The position numbers and the translations under genes were made by a program. A stretch of 64,000 nucleotides of DNA from Bacillus amyloliquefaciens DSM 7 = ATCC 23350 (GTDB lineage: Bacteria; Bacillota; Bacilli; Bacillales; Bacillaceae): the NCBI RefSeq assembly GCF_000196735.1, contig NC_014551.1:3095001-3159000 (forward strand). The letters are read 5' to 3'. The notes under the pieces were generated by a model, which did not search any database, was not told the origin of the DNA, and saw nothing but the letters and a program-made list of their open reading frames with translations. Shown here piece after piece: positions 35,790 through 44,182 of the stretch. Each line of letters begins with the position of its first letter. The first letter of the stretch is position 1.

Positions 35790-36803
35790 TTAAACTTGTT
35801 TACCGAATTGACCGGAAATGTATCTCCGTTTGCCGTCGTGGATGACTTCCCAGTAACCCTTAGCATTGTTTGACCCTTTTACAGAACCTGAGATATTAAT
35901 TGTCTTACCGAGACCAATTGTATCCACATTCTTGGCGTTTTTACGGTCTGGTTTGTCCATAATAATGGCTGCACTTTTAACACCTACAATTTTAATTTTG
36001 CCTACAGATTTAATACCCCCGCTTGTCTTGTTTGAAGGTTTAGCAGGAGCAGATTTTGAAGGGGTTTTCCCTAACTCCGCATCGCTCTTGATATATCTTA
36101 CATTAACGTAACCGCTGTATGTGGCTCCTTTAGAATTGGTATATTTAATGTAACCCCAACCATTTTGAGTCGATCCTTTTTTATATTGGACAGTCGAACC
36201 TTTAGGAAGAGCAAGCACAATAGACGAGTTGGCATTGCGTTGAGTTCTCACATTAAGGCTGTCAGCAACAACTGTATTTTTAATATAAGATTCTTTTGTA
36301 TTATCAACAGGAGAATTTTCCGTTTTAGACGGGGCGCCGCTGATCCCGGCTTTAAAGGAGTCCCATCTATCAAGGAGCTTGCGTGGACAATACTTGCCGG
36401 ACCAATGTTGGTGAGGGACCACGTTTGCAAGGGAAATGCCCTGCTCCTTCATGAGCTTTTTAATTAGCCATTGAGCATTCGCCACGGCTTTCTCAAAATC
36501 CCCATCGCTATTCTCACAAATTTCAATGCCGATAGATTTTCGGTTGCCAGTTCCGCTGTTTCCGTCTCCCGCGTGCCAGCCGTTCTCATTTAATGGCAGA
36601 TGCTGATAAATCTCTTTGTCGTCTACTGTAAAGTGCCAGCTGGTGGGAGTTTCCGGATTTTTCTCATAACGGGCGTGCATGGCTGCGCCTGCCCCTTTTG
36701 CCGTGTTCGCCGTGTTGTGAACGGTGATATATGCCGGGTCCATTGCGTATCCCGGTCTGTTATTGTGTCCTACTGGAATAAAGTCCTTTGTGATTTTCAC
36801 CAT
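35790..36803 (-). CDS. Phage endolysin, N-acetylmuramoyl-L-alanine amidase
   Basis: A 337-residue endolysin. The N-terminal Amidase_2 domain (about residues 1-150) has zinc ligands in YITVHNTANT and PHQHWSGKYCP and the conserved SWHFTVDD. Two bacterial SH3-type repeats follow (near residues 175-235 and 270-335) and probably bind the wall. No signal peptide, so release needs the holin encoded just upstream. Similar to PBSX XlyA-type lysins. Confidence 0.9.
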   Translation of the reverse strand: MVKITKDFIPVGHNNRPGYAMDPAYITVHNTANTAKGAGAAMHARYEKNPETPTSWHFTVDDKEIYQHLPLNENGWHAGDGNSGTGNRKSIGIEICENSDGDFEKAVANAQWLIKKLMKEQGISLANVVPHQHWSGKYCPRKLLDRWDSFKAGISGAPSKTENSPVDNTKESYIKNTVVADSLNVRTQRNANSSIVLALPKGSTVQYKKGSTQNGWGYIKYTNSKGATYSGYVNVRYIKSDAELGKTPSKSAPAKPSNKTSGGIKSVGKIKIVGVKSAAIIMDKPDRKNAKNVDTIGLGKTINISGSVKGSNNAKGYWEVIHDGKRRYISGQFGKQV

Positions 36804-36851
36804 GTTTCATCGTCTCCTATTCTCTTTTTGGAATTTAAAAAGCCGCTGGAT

Positions 36852-37274
36852 TTACTCAGCAGCTTTGTCCTCTTTTTCTGTTTTCTGATCGTTGTCACTT
36901 TCAATTACATGGAGCCGGTCAGTGATGACGGCCGGAATTTTAACGCCGATCTGTGCCAAGTTTTCCGTGATGGATAGGCCCTCATTTGCGATATAAAAAA
37001 GAACGGTTCCGAAGGTCAGAACACCGTTCAAATTTGTTATCGTATCAATAATGTTTGCGACGATGACCACCATAAAACTGAGCATCTTCCGCACATATCC
37101 AAACCACGCGCTACGGCTCCGGAGCTGCTTCATTTTCCACGCTTTGATAATACCGGTGATGACATCCAAGATGCTGAGGATCAGAAGCAAGTCAAGATAT
37201 TTCACCTCCCCAAAAAGATATGTTCTTGCGATCTGTAAGCTTTCAAAATTCATCCACACGTATATTCCCTCCAT
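36852..37274 (-). CDS. Phage holin (holin_4_1 family)
   Basis: A 140-residue membrane protein. Its segments YLDLLLILSILDVITGIIKAW and MLSFMVVIVANIIDTIT, then a third near GVLTFGTVLFYIANEGLSI, fit the Cp-1/toxin-secretion holin family. The charged tail DNDQKTEKEDK is typical. AAGGAGGTGATTAACAA precedes the ATG. It pairs with the amidase for lysis. Confidence 0.88.
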   Translation of the reverse strand: MEGIYVWMNFESLQIARTYLFGEVKYLDLLLILSILDVITGIIKAWKMKQLRSRSAWFGYVRKMLSFMVVIVANIIDTITNLNGVLTFGTVLFYIANEGLSITENLAQIGVKIPAVITDRLHVIESDNDQKTEKEDKAAE

Positions 37275-37324
37275 TTGTTAATCACCTCCTTCGAGGCAAA
37301 ATAAAAACACCACTGGGGTGTCGA

Positions 37325-37513
37325 TCAGTTTGCGGCGCTGCCTAAATCCACACTGACAGGCTGTTTTGTCATTGGATAGGTCAAGCCGGTTATTTGTTTG
37401 TATTGATCTTCTGTAATTCTTCCCCACTCAACAAAACGGGCCACGTCTGCATTACTGTAATACTGCGGCCCCCATCCGTAGATGGTTTTAACGCTTGTAA
37501 ACCAATCCATCAT
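37325..37513 (-). CDS. XkdX family protein
   Basis: A 62-residue XkdX-type protein, found in the tail-fibre end of PBSX and related phages. The core is WFTSVKTIYGWGPQYYSNADVA. Its role is unknown. It overlaps the preceding gene stop by 4 nt. Confidence 0.82.
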   Translation of the reverse strand: MMDWFTSVKTIYGWGPQYYSNADVARFVEWGRITEDQYKQITGLTYPMTKQPVSVDLGSAAN

Positions 37514-37872
37514 TCCCCTTTCCCTCCCTCCGCCAGCATTAGATAAAGATTGGCAATCATTTGCGCTTGTGACTCGGCAAGGCTTTGCGCTTCCGCAAGT
37601 TGTTCTGTAATGGCCGCGTTCTGAGCTTTCAATTCATCAACAGTAAAAGGCACCCGCCCGCTTTCAATTTGCTTTTCCAGGGCTTTTTTCTCTTCCTGGG
37701 TGGCGGCTTCCGTCCATGTCTTCTCAGCGGGGTGATACATCGCCTTTATGAAAGGCGGGGGCTGGACGGTTGTACAATTCTCAGGGATTATATAATTACC
37801 GTCTTCGTCAGGCTCAATCGGAACGGGTTTAGTCAAAATGAAATTTTCATCGTATTCATAAACCTGAATCAT
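37510..37872 (-). CDS. XkdW-like tail-associated protein
   Basis: A 120-residue protein with an N-terminal beta part (YEYDENFILTKPVPIEPDEDG) and a C-terminal coiled coil (AAITEQLAEAQSLAESQAQM). Placement before XkdX and after BppU is the usual XkdW position. Overlaps the BppU stop codon by 4 nt. Confidence 0.7.
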   Translation of the reverse strand: MIQVYEYDENFILTKPVPIEPDEDGNYIIPENCTTVQPPPFIKAMYHPAEKTWTEAATQEEKKALEKQIESGRVPFTVDELKAQNAAITEQLAEAQSLAESQAQMIANLYLMLAEGGKGE

Positions 37873-39005
37873 GCTGTCCCTCCTTCCTGAAAGCCCACGA
37901 CCACATCCAGATAGTAGCCTCCGCCCATCTTACTTGAGTCCGCCGGGTCCGGGTATTTTATTTTTAAATCCCCATTATCATAAATGATCAAATTTGCCGT
38001 GCCGCCTGTCCCACTCAACGGAACTGTATAAACGCCTCCGCCAGCTGGTGTGTATTCTTCGGGGACGGAGCCGAATATGATTTCGGGGTCTGTTTTCACG
38101 TGCCCCCGTAAGATTAAAAACGCCCCCCATTTTGCATACATCGGTGTCCGCGTCCCTGCGGTGGCTCCGTTCTTAAGCATAATGTTGGCATAGGTGGCAG
38201 CCCCGTTCCATGTTTTCCGCTCAGCTGCAGAGATGTGCCGTTCTTGGTTGTAATTATGAGCTTTGAACTGCCGGGTCATATCATCCCAATACGCCTGATC
38301 TTCGGCCGTAACGTGAATGTCCGTATTGTTGGCGTGTAGGTTTACTTTATCCTGAGCGCCGGAAGGGGTTTCCTTGGCATCCCAAGCCTCTCGATCAGCT
38401 GCAGAAACATGCTTTTCTTGATCGTTCACATGTTTAGCCGTATAAGACTTGGCGTTCTCCTCTGCCGCATCCGCCTTCTCCTGCGCGCCCTCTTTCGTTT
38501 CAATCGCTTCAAGATCAGCGAATTTCTTCTGTAATTCCTCGACGGTCCGGCTGATCTCTTCGACGGTATGGTTTATCCCGTCTTTCAGCGTTTCAAAATC
38601 GTCAATGTAATAGTCAGCTGTCGGAACGATATTCTGATCTTCTAGCGTTTTGGCGATAGAGAAGGTAAAAAGTGAAGTCGCCAGCGCCTGCCCGTTTGTA
38701 TAATATAGTTTGATTTCAGCCTTAACGGTCCCGTAATGCTTAAGCTCTTCATCTGAAAGCACATATTCCGCCTTCCCGTTCATCTTATCAGTGATGGTAA
38801 GGCTCTTCTTGTAAAATGACCCATCAGCATACAATAGAACAATTTTCGCGTCTACGGCAGACAGAGGCAACGGCGTACCGTCTTTTGTAAAAGAAAAAGA
38901 CAGCTTTGCGCTGCCCGTATCCTGCGTCATGAATTGGATGCTCGTGGTTCGCCCGTTTGTCCGGTTCGCATTAATATCAAATGCGACGCCCCCCGTTTTG
39001 TACAT
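37869..39005 (-). CDS. BppU-family baseplate upper protein
   Basis: A 378-residue tail-tip protein. The N-terminal BppU domain (about 1-130; INANRTNGRTTSIQF, then ADGSFYKKSLTIT) anchors receptor-binding proteins. A coiled-coil/helical stalk (TVEEISRTVEELQKKF) follows. Repeated 'HVSAADREAWDAKE / HVTAEDQAYW / HISAAERKTWNGA' units precede a C-terminal head. AAGGA lies close to the ATG. Likely part of host recognition. Confidence 0.85.
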   Translation of the reverse strand: MYKTGGVAFDINANRTNGRTTSIQFMTQDTGSAKLSFSFTKDGTPLPLSAVDAKIVLLYADGSFYKKSLTITDKMNGKAEYVLSDEELKHYGTVKAEIKLYYTNGQALATSLFTFSIAKTLEDQNIVPTADYYIDDFETLKDGINHTVEEISRTVEELQKKFADLEAIETKEGAQEKADAAEENAKSYTAKHVNDQEKHVSAADREAWDAKETPSGAQDKVNLHANNTDIHVTAEDQAYWDDMTRQFKAHNYNQERHISAAERKTWNGAATYANIMLKNGATAGTRTPMYAKWGAFLILRGHVKTDPEIIFGSVPEEYTPAGGGVYTVPLSGTGGTANLIIYDNGDLKIKYPDPADSSKMGGGYYLDVVVGFQEGGTA

Positions 39006-39017
39006 TCCTTTTCCTCC

Positions 39018-41582
39018 TTAGTGCTGCGGCGTAACGATCATTTGAGCTACTCCGTATCCTTTTTCCGCATTATACGGGGACTTGATTCTCATAACAGTTC
39101 CATAGCCTCCGCTTTCTGCTTTAGTCGCGATGCCGCCAATTGCTGATACGCTGTCCCCTACGGCCACTGTTTCGTCAATCCTGACAAAGACTTGGCCAAT
39201 CAGGCCGATGACATGCCATTCGTCCCGAGAGTCACGCGGCACATATTCGAGAGAAGGGTCGTAGTCTGGATTAAGCTTAGGGATGCGGATTTCTTCGCCG
39301 CCGTGGAAAACTGTTTCGTAAACTGTGCCCCCGAATTCGTTTCTTACGTACTGATCGTTCCAATAAAACGCAGCACCGCCGAGCACCAGGCCCGCAGTTT
39401 CGGAAACAACTCCGAGAATCTTGTCCCCTTTTTCCGCTTTTCGAATCTTTTCGCCTTCTAGCGCAACGAGATAACTAGAATCAATCTTCTTACCGTCAAC
39501 AGACTCAAAATACTCCGCGAAGTCTTTGAAGTCTGAGACGCTCTCCACTCGCCCTGTGCCGCGAATATGGCCGCCTGACGAATCAAGTTCCCATCTCGTA
39601 TTTTTTGTTGAGGCGCTTCCTGTCCCATAACCGCCCCTGACACAGTATCTGTTATCGTTGATAACCCCCTGAGATGCAAGAATAGCCCTTGAGTTGCCGT
39701 CACCTTTTGTGTGGCAGTTATTGACGGCTATTAGCGCTTGACGTGACCCCTCGGTTGTTGAGCCGCCCCTGACACCCAGCAGGACGTTGGCGGGACCTTT
39801 AGCGACATTGTCGCCTGTGCTTCCCAAAATGGCGCTTGCTTCATGCAGAGCTGATCCGGAAGTATTGCCGCCCATAAATCCACCTTTAACTCTTGTCGGG
39901 ATAGTGCTGTACTCTCTGCCGGCCAATCTTGCGGACACCTTATAACCGGCCGTCTCTACACCTACAATGGTTGTCTGATTGTTCGGGGATTCAATCCCGG
40001 CAGAGCCGTTTTTCCCGATCAGGGATCCATTTATGAGATTCGTATGATACACACCGCCGCCCAGACCAATGCCCACAGGAGCAGAGTCGAGAATGTCAAA
40101 GTTTGAGATTTTCACATAATCGGATTTTTGCGGGCCGCCGATCACTCGGATGTCATGCGAAGCCTTTCTGAACCCTCTCATTTTAATCCCATTAACTGTG
40201 ATGTACCTGCTGCGATACTGAAACGCAACCATTGGGCCGTTTTTATAATCATAGTCAGGGTCTCCGATCGCGGTAAAATTGACAATCTGAACGTTTTTAT
40301 AAGCAGACACAACCAAAGCCCGCGGGCTTATCCCTTCATATAGATCGTTGAAGACCGGCTCTATTGCGGTACAGTCTGTCAGCGTCACGTCATATGCTGT
40401 GGTGCTCTCCGGGTCTTCGGCTTTATGGTGGCCGATATGCCGCAGATCATAGGCCCGCACGTCCCGATATGAAACGTGGCCGAGAATATGAACATTCTGA
40501 GAAGCCGGCCACTCAGTATGCGCCTTAACTTCAACGCCTCGGATATTTCCTTCTGTGTAGTTGTTGAGCAACCACACATGTTTAGAACCGTCGTCAATCT
40601 CAATACCATTTGAATTAGCCTTTCCCGCGGCATGTGCGAGGCCTGTCGGGTTTGTGCAATGGCAGTTTGAGATGAAAATATATTCACTGTAATGGGTTGT
40701 TATCCCGTCATCCCCATACCCTGAGTTAACGCAGCCATCAATCCAAACATATTTGCAGCCGTCTTTTGTATACTTGGTATCCGGCAGATGGTCATAGGTT
40801 GGCGCTGTTATATCAATGCCGTGAAGTGCCGGGTTCATGTTTTCTATATTTTTAATCCAAATGAACTTTGAATTTGCAAAGGCAACACATGTGGAATGCT
40901 GCCCGCCTGTCGCCCTTAAACCTCCCTGCCGCTCTCGGTTCCAGTCTGTTGAAAATCCTTCAACGTGAATGTTTCGATTGCCTTTTTCATAGTCAGCATT
41001 CGTGATGACCCATTCTGAGGCCGGTGTTTCATCATTCAAAATCAAGAATGTAACGCCGATTCCCTGGCCGACCAAACGAACCCAGGAAGGGATTTTCAAA
41101 CCTTTCACGACGTAAATGCCAGCTGACATAACAACCTGCACCTTACCCGTTCCGAATGCCTTCTTAAATGCTTCCGTGCTGTCTGTTTTTCCGGTTGGGT
41201 CAGCCCCGAAGTCATCAACGTTTACAACGCGTTTGATTTTCCTGTCGAGCTTGCTGAATTCCCTATCGAGCCTGTCTTTCAATGTTGCGGCAATTTCTCC
41301 ATCCGTCGTTACGCGGGAATCCACGACTTCTTTTACATCTTTGCCGTCGTGATTCAGCACAAGGTTAGCAAAGCGCGCAAACAGATTTTTCAAACGGTTT
41401 TCGACGGTGTACCCATCATGTGTAACTTGTGAAGAATCATGAACAGCAACCCCTGTCCGATGGCGCTTCATGTCGTCATCCACTTTATTTAATACATTTT
41501 CAATATTTTGCATATCGCTCCGCAGTTGGGCCGAATATGTTGAGTTGCGCGTCGTGTTGTAATCTTTAATGAGTTGAACCAT
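39018..41582 (-). CDS. Tail spike with beta-helix and self-cleaving C-terminal domain
   Basis: An 854-residue receptor-binding protein. A coiled coil (about 1-110) leads into a pectate lyase-type right-handed beta-helix (VNVDDFGADPTGKTDSTEAF is the classic entry motif). The C-terminal Peptidase_G2 IMC domain (YFESVDGKKIDSSYLVALEG, then EWHVIGLIGQVFVRI) autocleaves after assembly, as in phi29 gp12. The start is the ATG at 41582, after GGAGGGAGTGAGTGAC. It probably degrades or binds wall teichoic acid. Confidence 0.87.
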   Translation of the reverse strand: MVQLIKDYNTTRNSTYSAQLRSDMQNIENVLNKVDDDMKRHRTGVAVHDSSQVTHDGYTVENRLKNLFARFANLVLNHDGKDVKEVVDSRVTTDGEIAATLKDRLDREFSKLDRKIKRVVNVDDFGADPTGKTDSTEAFKKAFGTGKVQVVMSAGIYVVKGLKIPSWVRLVGQGIGVTFLILNDETPASEWVITNADYEKGNRNIHVEGFSTDWNRERQGGLRATGGQHSTCVAFANSKFIWIKNIENMNPALHGIDITAPTYDHLPDTKYTKDGCKYVWIDGCVNSGYGDDGITTHYSEYIFISNCHCTNPTGLAHAAGKANSNGIEIDDGSKHVWLLNNYTEGNIRGVEVKAHTEWPASQNVHILGHVSYRDVRAYDLRHIGHHKAEDPESTTAYDVTLTDCTAIEPVFNDLYEGISPRALVVSAYKNVQIVNFTAIGDPDYDYKNGPMVAFQYRSRYITVNGIKMRGFRKASHDIRVIGGPQKSDYVKISNFDILDSAPVGIGLGGGVYHTNLINGSLIGKNGSAGIESPNNQTTIVGVETAGYKVSARLAGREYSTIPTRVKGGFMGGNTSGSALHEASAILGSTGDNVAKGPANVLLGVRGGSTTEGSRQALIAVNNCHTKGDGNSRAILASQGVINDNRYCVRGGYGTGSASTKNTRWELDSSGGHIRGTGRVESVSDFKDFAEYFESVDGKKIDSSYLVALEGEKIRKAEKGDKILGVVSETAGLVLGGAAFYWNDQYVRNEFGGTVYETVFHGGEEIRIPKLNPDYDPSLEYVPRDSRDEWHVIGLIGQVFVRIDETVAVGDSVSAIGGIATKAESGGYGTVMRIKSPYNAEKGYGVAQMIVTPQH

Positions 41583-41614
41583 GTCACTCACTCCCTCCAT
41601 AATAAAAAGACGCC

Positions 41615-43333
41615 TCAAATGAGCGTCTTATATAATGCATCCATATATCTTTTTTGATCTCGTATTTGCTTCGCTTGGCTGACTGCTATGTCCTGGATGT
41701 CTTTTCTGAAATTCGCAAACGTGAGTTCAGGGCTTCCGTACGGGTTAAGAGGATCATATTTGATAGACAGTACCCGAACATCATCCTCGTAGGTGATGCC
41801 CTCGGCGGTGTCCGCTATCACATGGATGGTGTCACCTTTCCAGAAGTCCTGCTGAATGTCTAAAAGCTTCGGCTCATAAATGTATTGGAAATTCGCCTCA
41901 ACGGTCATTTCCGGATACGGGTTCACATGCTTTTTCAAAGCCGAAACCATGCGGCTGGACTTTTTATACCGCTCGTCCTTTATGGGCTCGGCCCAGCGTG
42001 GCTTTCCATCAAGCAGGAACTTCTCTTCATCAGGATGAATGTATAAGATGGGCTCGAATTCATATTTCGGGTTTTTGTCATCGGCACTACTGCCCTTTTT
42101 TAACGCCCCATATCCCCATGCCCGCGTGGTGCTGTTTTGAGAATTAGTCTTGATCTTAATGCCCGGCATATTATAGCGTGAGTCCAAGGTAAAGTTGATA
42201 CGGGACCCCATTTTTTTATAGACATGAATTTTGTAATTATCTACGTCAAGCTCTGGCCCGTAATCCTCTATGATTTCATCCACCAACTCGGTGGAATTTT
42301 TATCCCCAAAGCCCTCCTGTTCCGCGCTTGGGAACTCACTTTCAGGCGTTTCAAAGATGTATTGAAAATCAGTCCCTTTAAGAGCGATATCAAAAGCCTC
42401 TTTAATCGTTAATTTCTTTGTGACTGAATCATCCACCCGATTATTGACCAGCAGAACGGAAAAGACATGACTTGCACTTACTGTCTTTGTTAACACCCCA
42501 TTTTGTTGATCGAGTTCCACATCTGTAATGTAATATTTTTGGTGGCGGAACTTTTTTTCATCAAGATAAAGTATGTTATCAGTAGTCAATAAATCGAATT
42601 CAATGCCGTTATCCGGCGTTCTCCCTATCGTAAAGGTAAAAGACTTCTTCCCTGTCCTATCGTCTGTCAGATCGACTGACACGCCCGTTATTTCTACTAC
42701 CTGCCCCCCATCTTTTGAAGATACATGCAATTGTGGGAAATAGACATCTGCTGGCAGCTTTTTGTTGAGCGTGACATCCTTCCCCGCATACTCTTTACTA
42801 GGGAAAGAAGGGCTCGGCTCCGGGTCAGGATTGTCCGGGTTATCCGGCTCATCTGGTAAGCCGTCTATATTATCGTATTGAGTTAGCTTATACGTTAAAA
42901 TGATGCTGTTTAGCTTTGTTGCGTAATTGGGGTCCGTCGCATAACCCGCTTTCTGAACAGCCGCAGTTGCCTTTTTATAATCCGTCTCCCCAATGACTGC
43001 TTTATATAGGTTAGGGTCCCAGCTGGTCCCGTTTATATAAATCTTGGCTAAATCCTGCAGCGACTCATACCAGGAAGGATATTTTCTGAATTTCGCTTTA
43101 ACACGAGTGGGGGTGCCGCTGTTATCATACTCCGTTGTCCACATCAGGACATACTTTCCGTTATATGTGCCCTTAATCCCGAAAAGGTTCTTTCCCTCTT
43201 GAGCCAATGCACTTTGACCCCAGGCACTTTCCAGACATCCTTGCGCGATGATTAGAGAGGCAAGAATATTGTATTTCTTATAAATCCGCTGTGCATCTAC
43301 TGCGATCTCATTTATAAAATCTGCGTTTGCCAT
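41615..43333 (-). CDS. Tail tip protein: GH73 glucosaminidase fused to prophage endopeptidase-tail domain
   Basis: A 572-residue fusion. Residues 1-155 are a GH73 N-acetylglucosaminidase domain (NILASLIIAQGCLESAWGQSALA with the catalytic Glu, NLFGIKGTY). A Pro/Asp linker (DEPDNPDNPDPEPSPSFPS) connects it to a Prophage_tail (Tal-like) domain of about 380 residues, which forms the tail tip. It presumably opens the wall at infection. Adjacent to Dit, as expected for Tal. Confidence 0.85.
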   Translation of the reverse strand: MANADFINEIAVDAQRIYKKYNILASLIIAQGCLESAWGQSALAQEGKNLFGIKGTYNGKYVLMWTTEYDNSGTPTRVKAKFRKYPSWYESLQDLAKIYINGTSWDPNLYKAVIGETDYKKATAAVQKAGYATDPNYATKLNSIILTYKLTQYDNIDGLPDEPDNPDNPDPEPSPSFPSKEYAGKDVTLNKKLPADVYFPQLHVSSKDGGQVVEITGVSVDLTDDRTGKKSFTFTIGRTPDNGIEFDLLTTDNILYLDEKKFRHQKYYITDVELDQQNGVLTKTVSASHVFSVLLVNNRVDDSVTKKLTIKEAFDIALKGTDFQYIFETPESEFPSAEQEGFGDKNSTELVDEIIEDYGPELDVDNYKIHVYKKMGSRINFTLDSRYNMPGIKIKTNSQNSTTRAWGYGALKKGSSADDKNPKYEFEPILYIHPDEEKFLLDGKPRWAEPIKDERYKKSSRMVSALKKHVNPYPEMTVEANFQYIYEPKLLDIQQDFWKGDTIHVIADTAEGITYEDDVRVLSIKYDPLNPYGSPELTFANFRKDIQDIAVSQAKQIRDQKRYMDALYKTLI

Positions 43334-43345
43334 CTTTCCTCCACC

Positions 43346-44182
43346 TTATGGATAGTAAAATCTTGTGTCAAATGTGATTTTAAAATCACTTGTATTCTGT
43401 ATTTCGAACTCATTCCAACCGATCTCAAGCCCCGGAAGCCGCCCGGAGGTTTTGAGCGTCTTTTTATCAATGACAGTATATTGCTTGATAAATGAAACCT
43501 TCTGCGACTTCTTCAACGTTTCTTCAATGGTGAGCTTTTCGCCATTAGTGTGGTTGATAATGGAAACATTTTTCCCAGCAGCATACAAATAGACGTTATA
43601 ATCATGCTCCATAGGATTGATCATAACGCCGCCCGTATTGTATACGCTGAATGTCTTTTGATTGGCAAATGAATATTGAAGGCTGTCCACCTCCTGGATA
43701 TTCATGCCCGGGCTCCAATGCTCGCCGCTGAAATTTTGAGCCGTCAAAGACGTGGTTTTCGATTCCGCGACACCATTTACATTTAAGAAAGGAACCTCGA
43801 ACGTGTTGAAGTTCTTTTCCTTTTCTTTCGGCACACTGAAATTGCCGTCACAAGTAACCTTAAAACGTCGATTGGGCAGCAGGTCAGTGGAAATATAATA
43901 AGGGAACGGCTTTACAAGAGCCGCATACAGTTCATGCCGATACTGATAGAAATTTTCTGCAATTATTGAGTCGATATGGATTTCAACCTTTATATCACGC
44001 TCTTTATACGTAACGTCTCTGGGATGCTGCGGCAAGACAACACCGTTTATTCTGTGGACCTTGGCCGTTTCCCGCTCAATGTTTGGCGACTCAGGTAAAA
44101 AGCTCACCAATTTAAAATAGGGAAGCAAATTAGATAAACTTTGCTCCCCCAACCCATTGTCATAATCTATATATAACTCCAT
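43346..44182 (-). CDS. Distal tail protein (Dit, Sipho_tail family)
   Basis: A 278-residue protein that forms the hexameric hub joining tail tube and tip. Between the tape measure and Tal genes. The family segment 'INGVVLPQHPRDVTYKERDIKVEIHI' area (about residues 45-75) and the PFPYYISTDLLPNRRFK belt strand are visible. The C-terminus is galectin-like. Confidence 0.87.
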   Translation of the reverse strand: MELYIDYDNGLGEQSLSNLLPYFKLVSFLPESPNIERETAKVHRINGVVLPQHPRDVTYKERDIKVEIHIDSIIAENFYQYRHELYAALVKPFPYYISTDLLPNRRFKVTCDGNFSVPKEKEKNFNTFEVPFLNVNGVAESKTTSLTAQNFSGEHWSPGMNIQEVDSLQYSFANQKTFSVYNTGGVMINPMEHDYNVYLYAAGKNVSIINHTNGEKLTIEETLKKSQKVSFIKQYTVIDKKTLKTSGRLPGLEIGWNEFEIQNTSDFKITFDTRFYYP

